Source: Perkinsus chesapeaki
Lineage: Eukaryota > Perkinsozoa > Perkinsida > Perkinsidae
Assembly (NCBI GenBank): GCA_013115145.1
Contig: JAAPAO010000082.1
Span: forward strand, 1-64,000
DNA length: 64,000 bases
Direction: 5' to 3'
The notes under the pieces are model-generated. The model was given only the letters and a program-made list of their open reading frames with translations, made no database searches and was not told the origin of the DNA. Within the stretch, counting starts at the first letter, position 1; each line of letters starts with the position of its first letter. The position numbers and the translations under genes are program-made. Positions 55,201-64,000 of the stretch are shown here, in pieces.

Positions 55201-57365
55201 CTAGAACGGGGCCTCATTTGCCAGAAACCAAAGCTGCTGTCGTGCTGCACTAAATACGTCTGTTGAGTCCAGTTCATAGAACTCATAAAAGGTTCGTTTA
55301 ACCTTAACTGCTGCTGCTGCTGCCGCTTCCCTCTTCAATGCTGCAGCTTCTATCTCACCATTCGCCCTGGGCACCGCCTCACTCGTTCGCTTACTAGCTT
55401 CCAACACCGGAGCTGTCTTCTCCGTTCTCAATCTAGGCGCTGCTGCTGTTGAAGATGATGACGTCTTAGGTGCACTACCATTAAACGTACCCTTCCCTGT
55501 GCGCAATCCACCAGTATTCTTCCCCTTTTCCCCACTAGACGCCATTTGTCGGCCTCGAGAGGTAACAGCAGCGGAAGCCTGCTTCTTCGGTAGTACCGCC
55601 TGTGGCTGCCTTCGTTGGTTCGGACCGGACGTCCGGCGATCTGCGCTATTAGAGGGCCGTTTAGGCTTATTTTTCCCCACAGTTTGCCATTCACCGTCCT
55701 CACTATCATCAACCGCTGTGACCACTTGTGCCCTAATCCCCATGGGCTCCACTACCCCACCGCTCTTTGCAGTAGCCCGCACTAGAGTACTCTCATGTAC
55801 GATAATTGAATCAATTGATGAAGAGGATGACGATGAGGATGAAAGAGAGCTATCAGACCGCGATCGAGGTGACTGTGATGCTCCAGGAGATACTACCGTA
55901 GACACGGTACTGCTGTTGATACCATTACTAACCGCACCCGTGGGCACCTCCACAGTCGGCACCTTTGCTGAACCCTTTGAACTGTCTATCTTCCCCCTCG
56001 AATGAGCCTCAGCCTCCTGCTGACCACCTGCCTTCTTAGCTTGGCGCTTCTTCCTTTTCTTCGATCCTTTTGTCGTCTGTTGTTGTTGTTGCTGCTGCTG
56101 TTGCTCGGTCGGTTGCTCGCCAGCTTCGAGATCCACAAAAGGTATATTGGTGGACACAGATTCATAGGGTATGTATTGAAGGAATCGGGACGAGGACGAC
56201 TGTGGGGCACCGCCGAGGAATGGTGACATCTCCTGTTGCTGCTGTTCTCGTTGGCTTTCACGACTTAGCCGTTGAAGAGATGCGAAGCGGTCCTTATAGT
56301 ACTCAGAGAGAATCCTCTGAAACAGATATGGACTACTCCGACACTTCCTCGTCCTCAGTCTTACGAATTCAAGTGCCTGCGCCAATATAGAGTCCAAATC
56401 ACCGTACTTAACGACATTGTACTCTACACCGTCCAATAGACGATACCACATCTGAGATGAGAGCAAAGAGCGGTATGGCCATGCAGGGACATCCAACACC
56501 GAAAGAGACTACCACCATAACCTTCAAACGTTACCCCTACTATATAGTACCTCCTTCCTTGTCACCAAACGGCTCCTATTCCTCTTGGCATTTCGCAAGA
56601 AATCATCGCATCGCTCGTCGATGAACTACAGCAGAGACATGTGATGGACCGACAAAGGGGAGTGATATTACGTCGAAGAGACTATGGTTCATCAGGGCCC
56701 TCATCCGTGGTTGAAGAGCGTCTGGCCTTCCATCGATCTCGTTGCTTGGGCCATTGTCCTCTAGTAACATATAACCTGATGACACCACTCCCGATACCAT
56801 CGACCACATGCCCAGCCGGATAGGCTACCGTCTTTAAATGTAGCGGGTTGCTGTTTGGTAACTTCGTACTCAGGAAGTAAATTATGATTGGTAGTATCGA
56901 AGAGCTGCATAAGCCTCGGGTGCTTACTGCTGGAATCACTGTGATCGCCGCTGCCCATACGCGCACACCAAGCCGCCTAAACATGATAATAAAGTAGCGC
57001 CAGGCAGACCTCCGACGTGACCACGTACCCTTTGACGATCCATTAGCCGTGCAACAAACTCTTTATCAACAATAGTAAGCAATGACTGGCGGGCGGTGTT
57101 TGATAGCTTCCCATAGGCCTCCATTATCTCCTTTCTATTCACCTATAAGACACTCCCAAGATACCTCTATCAAGTGCATAGTTATTACCATAGGAAGCTG
57201 CTTATCAATCTTAGCGAAGACGGACGGTATCATAACAGTAAAGGCATTGCCTGTTCCATGGCCGACATCCTCACGGAACGTTAAGCCTCTAGTCTGCTCT
57301 CCGCCCCCTCCAGCCGGGGCAGCTGTCCCGGACGGTCCCGATACAAGCTGGGGTCCGCGAGACAT
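55201..57365 (-). CDS. uncharacterised protein with Gln/Ser-rich C-terminal half
   Basis: ATG 57365 starts MSRGPQLVSGPSGTAAP; exons then give FTVMIPSVFAKIDKQLP, EIMEAYGKLSNTARQSLL and VDKEFVARLMDRQR. Next come HPRLMQLFDTTNHNLLPEY and LMNHSLFDVISLPFVG, and the long last exon (about 56499 to 55201). That exon begins with a folded-looking part (WYRLLDGVEYNVVKYGDLDS) and turns into poly-Gln, Lys-rich and poly-Ser tracts with DSEDGEWQTVGK. The helical N-terminal spacing recalls FASTK-like repeats, but I see no RAP domain. Function unknown. Some joins are approximate. Confidence 0.5.
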
Positions 57366-57910
57366 TAGTGCGGAAAAATGGTACTGAGAATTTAAAGAGA
57401 CCATGCCAAAGGGAAAAATAGGAAAGTGAATGACAGAAGGAAATCGAGAACTGGATAGATACCTCATAGTGTAATAGTGAATGCTTTATTTAGTTAATTA
57501 TAGGAACATATCGCATTGGTGTAGTATGAGAACGTATCACGATAGTGACAAACATCATGTGGATAACACTGCATTGTGATCTCGGTGTGAAATTGCCAGG
57601 TGAGAGCAACACGCACTCTAGTGAGTATCTTGAGGTAGGAAGAGTGTCTCATGTAATGGCAAGAGTAATGCTTATGGTAGACAATATTAGTGAAGCAAAG
57701 GACAGAGATCACAAGACAAAGCACATGAACAAAAAGTAAGAAATCGTTGGGAATTTGTTGCGCACTGAAACCAATTGGGTAGGAAGGTGAATAGTCAAGT
57801 GAGCCATCAACGGTAGATAACAATACGAATACAGCGAGGAGACAATGCTAGATTCAACGATGCAGATTGCAATTATACGGCAGATGAGAGGATAAGGAGA
57901 AAGAGAAAGT

Positions 57911-57991
57911 GAGTGCTGTGGGGTTCGAACCCACGCGGACACTGTCCATTGGATCTTAAGTCCAACCCCTTAACCGCTCGGGCAAACACTC
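57911..57991 (-). tRNA. tRNA-Leu (anticodon TAA)
   Basis: An 81-nt class II tRNA on the minus strand. Acceptor GAGTGTT/AGCACTC pairs over 7 bp (one G-T), anticodon stem TTGGA/TCCAA with loop CTTAAGA, a long variable arm (GGACAGTGTCC), T-arm GTGGG-TTCGAAC-CCCAC and discriminator A. Intergenic, intronless. Confidence 0.95.
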
Positions 57992-58210
57992 CGCTGTAAC
58001 GCAAGTTGAATTATTGGATACCCCCCGAAGAGCGCAAGGTGAATGACCACACTTCGACTTCCAACACAACCCTTTAGCACTAGAAACTGAACGAGTTCTA
58101 CAAGGGCGATTAACATCTTAAAACTCAAGTGGTATCACTTTGAAAAAATGAATAGGAAACATACTTAATGATACGCACTTGTGTTAAAACGAGCATTATT
58201 TGAGGCTTCG

Positions 58211-59145
58211 TTATTTGGTATTTGTTTTCGGTTTCTTAGCGGCTCCTTTGCCTGCTTTCGGTTTGCCACCGTAAAGTCCCCAAATGTCCTCCTCGGTAAG
58301 ATCCTCCACCAGAACTGTATCTGAGGGCCCGAACGCTACAAATGCAACCAATACATCACAAGAGCTCCTACTAGGCGATAATGCCCTCTTGCCTTTCGGA
58401 CGATCGTCTCGAACTCGACGGATAAGTGGAGGCCATCTACACGGGAAGGTGTCACCGTACTGTCACCAAGATAGTGCTTACTTTGCTCGGCCATCCACCA
58501 ACGTGCACAACGCACTCTTGTAGGCCATCATCGGGGATGAATTGTAGCCGCCTAAATCCCACATCGAGTAGCCAAGTGACCTGGAAGCAGCCTCGAAAGC
58601 GAACAAAAGTGAAGTCTTACTTAAGCCAAGTACAGGTGGAAAAACCAAGTATAAATCCAGGCTGATACTTCTTATATTCATCCGAATAGTACCGAGTGGC
58701 GATATAAACCGATGTACCCACTGGATGCCCGAAGTCGCAGGCGAGAAGTGTTTTCTTAGACTCATCCAGTGAGTCATGTAACCATATTTCGAAAACAAAC
58801 ATGCGACCGGAGGCTATCCAGGAACGCCACAGGGCTTCTAGAGGAGCCGAAAGCCAGCACTCGTCGCCCTTCTTGCTCTTAAGGTCCCCTATACACACGT
58901 CTGGGTCTGTGCTCACCGACAGTGAAACTCTACGATGACCATCGGGCCCTGAAGGGAATCATATTTGCCTCTCCCTCGAAGACTCGTAGCCCACCTCTCT
59001 GCAGCTGCCTAAGTAACCTGCAAACATCCTTAAGTCGAGTCACACGACGCTTCGACAGTTCCGGGGGATGGTCCAGACAACACACCGCTCGAGCTCGCTC
59101 GCAGACCCCGCACAGGGCATCTCTACCAAAGGTAGAAGGATCCAT
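58211..59145 (-). CDS. GNAT-like protein, possibly leucyl/phenylalanyl-tRNA transferase type
   Basis: ATG 59145 gives MDPSTFGRDALCGVCERARA and LRQLQRGGLRVFEGEANMI. Then LWRSWIASGRMFVFEIWLHD, LACDFGHPVGTSVYIATRYY, QPGFILGFSTCTWL, FEAASRSLGYSMWDLGGYN, PMMAYKSAL, a 44-nt intron, and a basic tail (EDIWGLYGGKPKAGKGAAKK) to TAA 58211-58213. The WDLGGxxxxPMMAYK block resembles the acyl-CoA N-acyltransferase fold of FemAB/Aat proteins. The N-terminal Cys pairs might bind metal. The junction near 58920 is unclear, and the family call is tentative. Confidence 0.45.
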
Positions 59146-59163
59146 ACCTGAGCATTACAGCAA

Positions 59164-60633
59164 TCAGCTGATGAAGGCCTTCACTTTCTCACTGGAAGCC
59201 GGGCCGGCTTGCTGTTGGGACTCCATTTGAGTTTGCCCCGCATACCCTATGCCAGCATATAGCAAAGCGCTAAGGACATTACTCATAGTCTCCACAGACT
59301 CCATACTTGACAAGAAGGGCATCATACCTCCTTTAGATATAGCAAAACCTCCACCAGTGGCCGCCTCTGCCCCATGAAGGAGGAGGGTATCCAGTTGAGG
59401 GTCCAAGGGGTTCACCATGAATGTTGGTGGCCATATCCTGTGTGGTTTATCGATACCACCACGGTTGCTAACCATCAACATGGAGCTCATCCAGTCCCCC
59501 AAAGTCCCTCCACTGGATGCCATTTCTGACACCACTAGCGGATCGTCTATCATTCTGTTATTAATCTGCCGAGCAAGTTGGTCTCTTGCTCCGCTCCGCC
59601 ATTTATTGCCATATGAATCGTCAATCGTTGGATCGGTGTAGTACAGGTCAGCATCATCCATAAGCTGCTGCAGCAGGCTGAGCAGCCTGTCCTGAGCCAC
59701 CTTGGTCAGGGACCGGAACCGTGCCCTCTCAAAAGCCACAACAGCTTCATGGAACCGACACCAGCTTTGGGATCTTCCAGTCAGCTGAGCTGATGTTAGC
59801 ATATCCCTCAGTGCACCTTGATATGAAATAATACCTAGTAACCCTTGTAAGTAGTAGTACCAACTAGCTGTCCCATGGCAGTGCCATCTTGGTACTCTAA
59901 CACCTTATCCAGGAGTTCACGGCACATAGGGACCACTTGCGCGCTGGCAAGTCGTGCTACCAAAGACTGCTCCGACTGAAAAAGGCTAATGCCAGCGGCA
60001 GCTCACTGCGAACGCTTGCCCTACTTGCCACATCTCATCATCCATGATTTCCATCACCCCCACCACACCTGCGGCCAGCTCTTCGTTCCATGTGCCGTAG
60101 CATTCCGGGTCAAAGCTACCATTGGCGGACTTCTGGCTCCTCCAGGCGAACATCCAAGCGTCTTGATACTCATCAAGTGCGCTGCCGAACCGTGATACGT
60201 GTGTCGTGGCCACGAACCCATACAGGTTTTGCTCTCCAGTGGCCTTGTCCACCACCTTCACAGTGTAATATCCAAAGCTTGGTGGTCTGATTCTTATACC
60301 GTATCCAGGTGAGGTGAGAAGGCTCACGCTTGTCCCGTTGGGGAGGACCATACTCGCCTCTGATGTGTCTGTGATGTGAGCATGTTCCAACTCCACAAAT
60401 GTCGCTCCAGCTAGGATGGTCCTGTCCTGCTGAGGATCATATGGACACAGAAGATCCTCTTTGATAGTGTCGGTTGGCTTGAGATTATATATCAATGAAG
60501 GTGCTACTGGGTGCACTTCATCCTGGATTTCGGTAAGGAGCGGTATGACATGCTTATTGCTGGACTCGTCTGCTAGTATACATTCAATAACTTCCTCATC
60601 GACATCTGGAAACTGATATTTATAACAACTCAT
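59164..60633 (-). CDS. uncharacterised protein (about 470 aa)
   Basis: Exons 60633-60007, 59975-59843 and 59816-59164 join in frame to 470 aa. The N-terminal half (MSCYKYQFPDVDEEVIECIL ... ATFVELEHAHITDTSEAS ... GYYTVKVVDKATGEQN) looks beta-rich; the second half is helical (FERARFRSLTKVAQDRLLSL). No signal peptide and no family recognised. The two introns are only 31 and 26 nt; removing them avoids in-frame stops and keeps frame across both joins. Confidence 0.6.
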
Positions 60634-60741
60634 CAGAACTACTCAACATATACCCCACACTACTGGTAACTCGACAATTACTGATAAAGCATTCATGCAC
60701 TTACGATACTGTAATGATATAGAAACGTGCCAAAAATAGTG

Positions 60742-61893
60742 TCAAACAGGTGGGATGGATCCTCGTCTCCTTGGTTCGATAGCACTTGGAGGGACATCTA
60801 CTACCCTATACCCTTGTAACCATTCGCCAAAGTCCCCCGTGGATACTACTTTAGTCAACCGCGGCCGCTTACCACTGCTACCCTTGGTCGATCGGCAATA
60901 TGCCACTACTTGCAGTACCAATAAACATACCAACATGAAGGGAACTGGCTCGAATGATCTGTGATCAGCAGCACAGGAAAGGACGTAGAGGATTGGGGCA
61001 GCCAGAGCACTGCAGATGTATTTAGCAGTAGCCGATACACTTTTGAAGACGTAGGCAGTAATCCAACCATTAGCCACTATTACCGTAAAGGCCATCCACG
61101 ACTGAAAGTTCATACCGATTTCTTCTAGGCAATCACATACTTCCGAACCCAGACAAGATGCAGCCAAGTTGGCCGTGTCACACTGTGGCTTATCTCCTAG
61201 TATATTGGCGGGGCCATTGATGATGAGAAGGCCTATGAAGGTGAAGAGTAAACTGATAAGCTTGAGCCGACCAGCTGTGGCATAGAACCCTCTGGAGTCA
61301 CCTTTAATGAGATATTCAAGATAGACTGCACACGCTGACGACAGCAATGCCTTGGAGACACTCCACGGTATAGCACTGGCATCGACACCGTCACTAGGGA
61401 GCTCAGTTATGGTAAAGGCAATAGCACACACAACAACACCTATTAGGGATGCGCGGTTATCGAGACTGTGGCCTAAGATGTAGTATGACAATAAAGCTAC
61501 CAGCAGGAGCCTAGTCTGGCTTACCACTGACATGGTTGGGCTGTTACCGTGATCTATTGCCTGTAGTGTAGAGAGATCGCTTATGGTGTAAAGCACAGCT
61601 AGAGGTGTCATTAACTTGATATCGTTCCAACTAATAATGTCCCCTCTCTTATGGTGCCGTCTGTTCGTCAATACCTCTGCTGTATATGCCACTATTGTAC
61701 CAATAAGATGGTCCCCCATCATGAATGCTGCTATAGAGTAGGGATAGGCAGCTCTAGAGGCAACTAAATGCCCGTTACTAAAGGTATCAAGTATTGTGGT
61801 CTTGGAGCTATCAACAGCCCATGGTCCAATGACGCATACTATAAGGCAAGTTGCTAGGGTGAGATATGCTGTTATTGTTGATGGTATTGACAT
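60742..61893 (-). CDS. nucleotide-sugar transporter, SLC35A-like
   Basis: A single exon from ATG 61893 (MSIPSTITAYLTLATCLIV) to the stop at 60742, about 383 aa. About ten hydrophobic segments. Family landmarks: LAVLYTISDLSTLQAIDHGN, SQTRLLLVALLSYYILGHSL, LLSSACAVYLEYLIKGDS, WITAYVFKSVSATAKYI and LAAPILYVLS. SLC35A-type carriers exchange nucleotide sugars for the monophosphate in the Golgi or ER. The substrate cannot be read from sequence (CMP-sialic acid, UDP-GlcNAc and UDP-Gal are possible). The loop with CDTANLAASCLGSEVCDC is an unusual Cys-rich insert. The basic C-terminal tail is cytosolic. Confidence 0.88.
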   Translation of the reverse strand: MSIPSTITAYLTLATCLIVCVIGPWAVDSSKTTILDTFSNGHLVASRAAYPYSIAAFMMGDHLIGTIVAYTAEVLTNRRHHKRGDIISWNDIKLMTPLAVLYTISDLSTLQAIDHGNSPTMSVVSQTRLLLVALLSYYILGHSLDNRASLIGVVVCAIAFTITELPSDGVDASAIPWSVSKALLSSACAVYLEYLIKGDSRGFYATAGRLKLISLLFTFIGLLIINGPANILGDKPQCDTANLAASCLGSEVCDCLEEIGMNFQSWMAFTVIVANGWITAYVFKSVSATAKYICSALAAPILYVLSCAADHRSFEPVPFMLVCLLVLQVVAYCRSTKGSSGKRPRLTKVVSTGDFGEWLQGYRVVDVPPSAIEPRRRGSIPPV

Positions 61894-62149
61894 TACAAAA
61901 GAGAGGATGCTAACCAAAACAATCGCTATGCAGTCCCGTGATGGAACCTGTCACATTTATTTCGCCATGCAAGACATTCAGCTTGGTCAGAACTGGCTGG
62001 TATGGCCCGGCGTAACTCGTAGATCTCGCTACGCCCAAATGATCGATAATCGCGCAGCTTGTTGTTGTCGTCGTTGTCGTTGATGTATTGGAAGTGCGCA
62101 ATATCTGTATTCAGTTGCCGGTGGTTGTTGTTGTTGACGTTTACTCCCT

Positions 62150-63312
62150 ATGCGTTGCCCAGTGACTAAGTCATCAACTCAGGCCCCTCGTTCTTGGACA
62201 CCTCGTGTGTCTAGAACTCCTACCACCACCAGGTCTAGGAAAACAACCACAACATCATCATCGACTGCAGCAGCATCAGCAGCACAGTCCAGCAAATTAA
62301 CGATATCTCAGCTTAAATCGATGGTGGAAGCTCACGAACATTCAGTTCCGACTATGCCAGCTTTGGAGCGGGTTCAACTAATACCAACTCAGATAGTTGA
62401 GAGAAGGCAGCCGTCTATGATGGTAGTGTCCGGTGATCCTGGGGCTGGTAGTAGCCTACCGAACTCGATGTTCTCCGCAGCTGCTAATCTAAGTAGCTGT
62501 GACAACTGCAAAAGGGCCGGTGTTGCTCTGTGGGAGGATGAGCTCACTGGTGAGGCGTTCTGTGATGAGTGCTGGTCCACGTGGGAGGCACAGGCTGCTG
62601 CTGAGGATGATGCTCAGCAAAGGCAGGATACCCCTGTAGAGGACTGGTTCATGATGAATACTACTGATGAGGATGGTGATTGTGATATGATGGATGATAG
62701 TGACGACGATGATATTGATCCTGCTGTCCTATATGGCAGTGGTTCGACCCCGAGGCAGCAGCAGCAGCAGACGGCTGGTCCCCCCCAGCAGCGTCGGCCT
62801 GCACCTAATTTTGCCCAGCGGAGTCTGGTGGCTTTAGAGCTTGGGAAGAATCCTAACGATCTCTATGAGATGTGCCTTGATAAGCAGCTGTTAGATGCAT
62901 ACAACAACGCTGCTGTTAATCATCGTATAATGCCTTCTATGGAGGACACAGTTGATGACGCTGAATCATCAACTTCGACAACAGCGTCAGCATCATCGGT
63001 CCCGAATGCCGCCAAGGGTGTTAAATTCAGCACAGGCGGAGCAGTACGATTCTTCGATACCGATGCTGAGCTGCAAGATCCCTGCAGGTCGCAGTTCCCT
63101 ATAGAGGTAGTAATCTCATCAAGGGCTCATTGGTAGTTAAAGGATAATGTTGGTAGGTTAAGAAGTTTGACGGTCAGTCGTGTCATCATGCTAATTATAT
63201 TGGCACTAGTAGAGCGGCGGCAGCTCAGCAGCAGCAGGCTCAGGAGCTTCATACCAGCACTCTCACTGATTACAGCTCGGAGGAGCTTAAACGTAATAGT
63301 ATTACGGGGTAG
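62150..63312 (+). CDS. uncharacterised Cys4 protein with disordered flanks
   Basis: Exons 62150-63106 and 63163-63312 join in frame to 368 aa. A Thr/Ser-rich start is followed by a likely zinc site (SCDNCKRAG ... FCDECW), an acidic stretch (MMDDSDDDDIDPA), a Gln run, and a C-terminal block VKFSTGGAVRFFDTDAELQ. The AVRFF peptide resembles a PP1-docking RVxF motif. The last exon is Gln/Ala-rich and ends EELKRNSITG. No family recognised; a PP1 or chromatin adaptor is speculative. Divergent from the sugar transporter, 256 bp apart. Confidence 0.55.
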
Positions 63313-64000
63313 AATGGTGGATGGCAGACGGGTTGCTATCATTCAGGTGTCGCTGATCAAATGTCGAAGCCTCGTGGAGTTTGGCCCAAGCAGCAGTTCT
63401 AGGCGTTGTTGTTGTTTTCGTTGTGCTGCATTCGTTGTATAATGTTGCCCTCCTTATAGATAATATTGACATAAAGCCCATAAAAAAGCATAAGTCAAAT
63501 TATAGTTTGTTCAGCTAAATTGGCGACGTTGATTCTATAATAGCATTAATAATCTTCAAAGCCTTATTTAGCTACTGCCTCCTAAAACAAGGTAGCTAAT
63601 TAATAAGTACATCAACAGTTCTGCATTAATATAGTTATCAGTTATCACTGTGGTGATTTACTGGTAATAAGATACTGTCGTCGATTTTTAGCGAGCCGAC
63701 CATTCAGTTCGGCGCCCCGTAAACTACAATGTGACTTTTATCATAATACTCATTATTATTAATTATTCTATTTACTACAGTCCCTATCTCCTATCTTCTT
63801 GCTACTCCTCCTCCTCGTGCTGTTGCTGCTGTCGTGGACTCAAACAATTGCAACCCTAAGCTTTGGATAGCCCCGTCAGTCAACGGTGTAATGTGGATAA
63901 TCCCTCGTGGATCGTCCCAGTTGCTGCATTTTGGCTCTCTTTGTTGTTGTACTATTGCTTGCTATTCGATTGCTGCTAATATTGTTAGTCCTATGGGTTA
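63313..64000. other. no gene seen
   Basis: No frame above 91 codons and no recognised RNA. AT-rich, with the 3' UTR of the Cys4 gene likely in the first part. Confidence 0.5.

Noticed and set aside
55499-56005. 168-codon plus-strand frame
   Set aside because: Antisense shadow of the Ser/Lys-rich exon of the minus gene.
1-64000. Spliced-leader RNA gene or trans-splice acceptor motif
   Set aside because: I looked for a dinoflagellate/Perkinsus-like leader (CCGTAGCCAT...TCAAG) and saw no copy.
1-64000. CRISPR array or prokaryotic operons
   Set aside because: Direct repeats present are minisatellites within genes; genes have spliceosomal introns.

Overview
The window is eukaryotic nuclear DNA from a compact, intron-rich protist genome. 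The best guess is Perkinsus or a close relative (Perkinsozoa, Alveolata). This rests on dense genes on both strands, very short GT-AG introns (mostly 40-55 nt), RAP-domain organelle RNA proteins, a Mei2-type RRM protein, and secreted Thr-rich and Cys-rich proteins. The genus is an inference; no marker gene settles it. All three stop codons end genes, so the standard code fits. Gene models were joined by hand from reading frame, splice sites and family similarity.

1-20.5 kb is mostly housekeeping genes: an RNF32-type RING-IQ-RING protein (+), the copper chaperone SCO1 (+), a trans-polyprenyl diphosphate synthase (-), a large RAP-domain protein (+), a small Ser/Arg-rich protein (+), a signal-peptide methyltransferase-like protein (-), adenylate kinase (-), a membrane RING-H2 protein (+) and the ribosome-biogenesis factor pescadillo (-). 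Several longer introns here hold tRNA-like sequences.

20.8-37.1 kb looks lineage-specific. A 7-kb secreted-protein gene (-) is built from at least nine copies of a C...C...FAxxWGG module and carries an intact tRNA-Val gene in one intron. Then come a truncated PIF/Harbinger element with 85-bp inverted repeats, about 2.7 kb with little coding signal, a Thr/Ser-rich mucin-like gene with an assembly gap in its 54-bp repeats, and a chimeric gene. The chimera joins a copy of the first exons of the WGG-module gene to a glycosidase-like domain. That domain is shared with a full paralogue at 52.4-54.1 kb.

37-64 kb returns to dense genes: a helical-repeat fragment (+), an ankyrin protein (-), a disordered P/Q/S-rich protein (-), the Fe-S co-chaperone HSC20 (-), a Mei2-like RRM protein (-), decapping cofactor DCP1 (+), type I L-asparaginase (+), an SLX9-like ribosome-biogenesis protein (+), an FAH-fold acylpyruvase (+), the secreted glycosidase-like paralogue (-), two uncharacterised genes (-), a GNAT-like protein (-), a nucleotide-sugar transporter (-) and a small Cys4 protein (+). 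tRNA-Leu(TAA) lies at 57.9 kb. No bacterial-type operons, CRISPR or rRNA were seen; links between genes are by pathway (mitochondrion: SCO1, HSC20, RAP protein; RNA fate: DCP1, Mei2-like; ribosome assembly: PES1, SLX9; secretion: sugar transporter plus mucin-like and glycosidase-like proteins).
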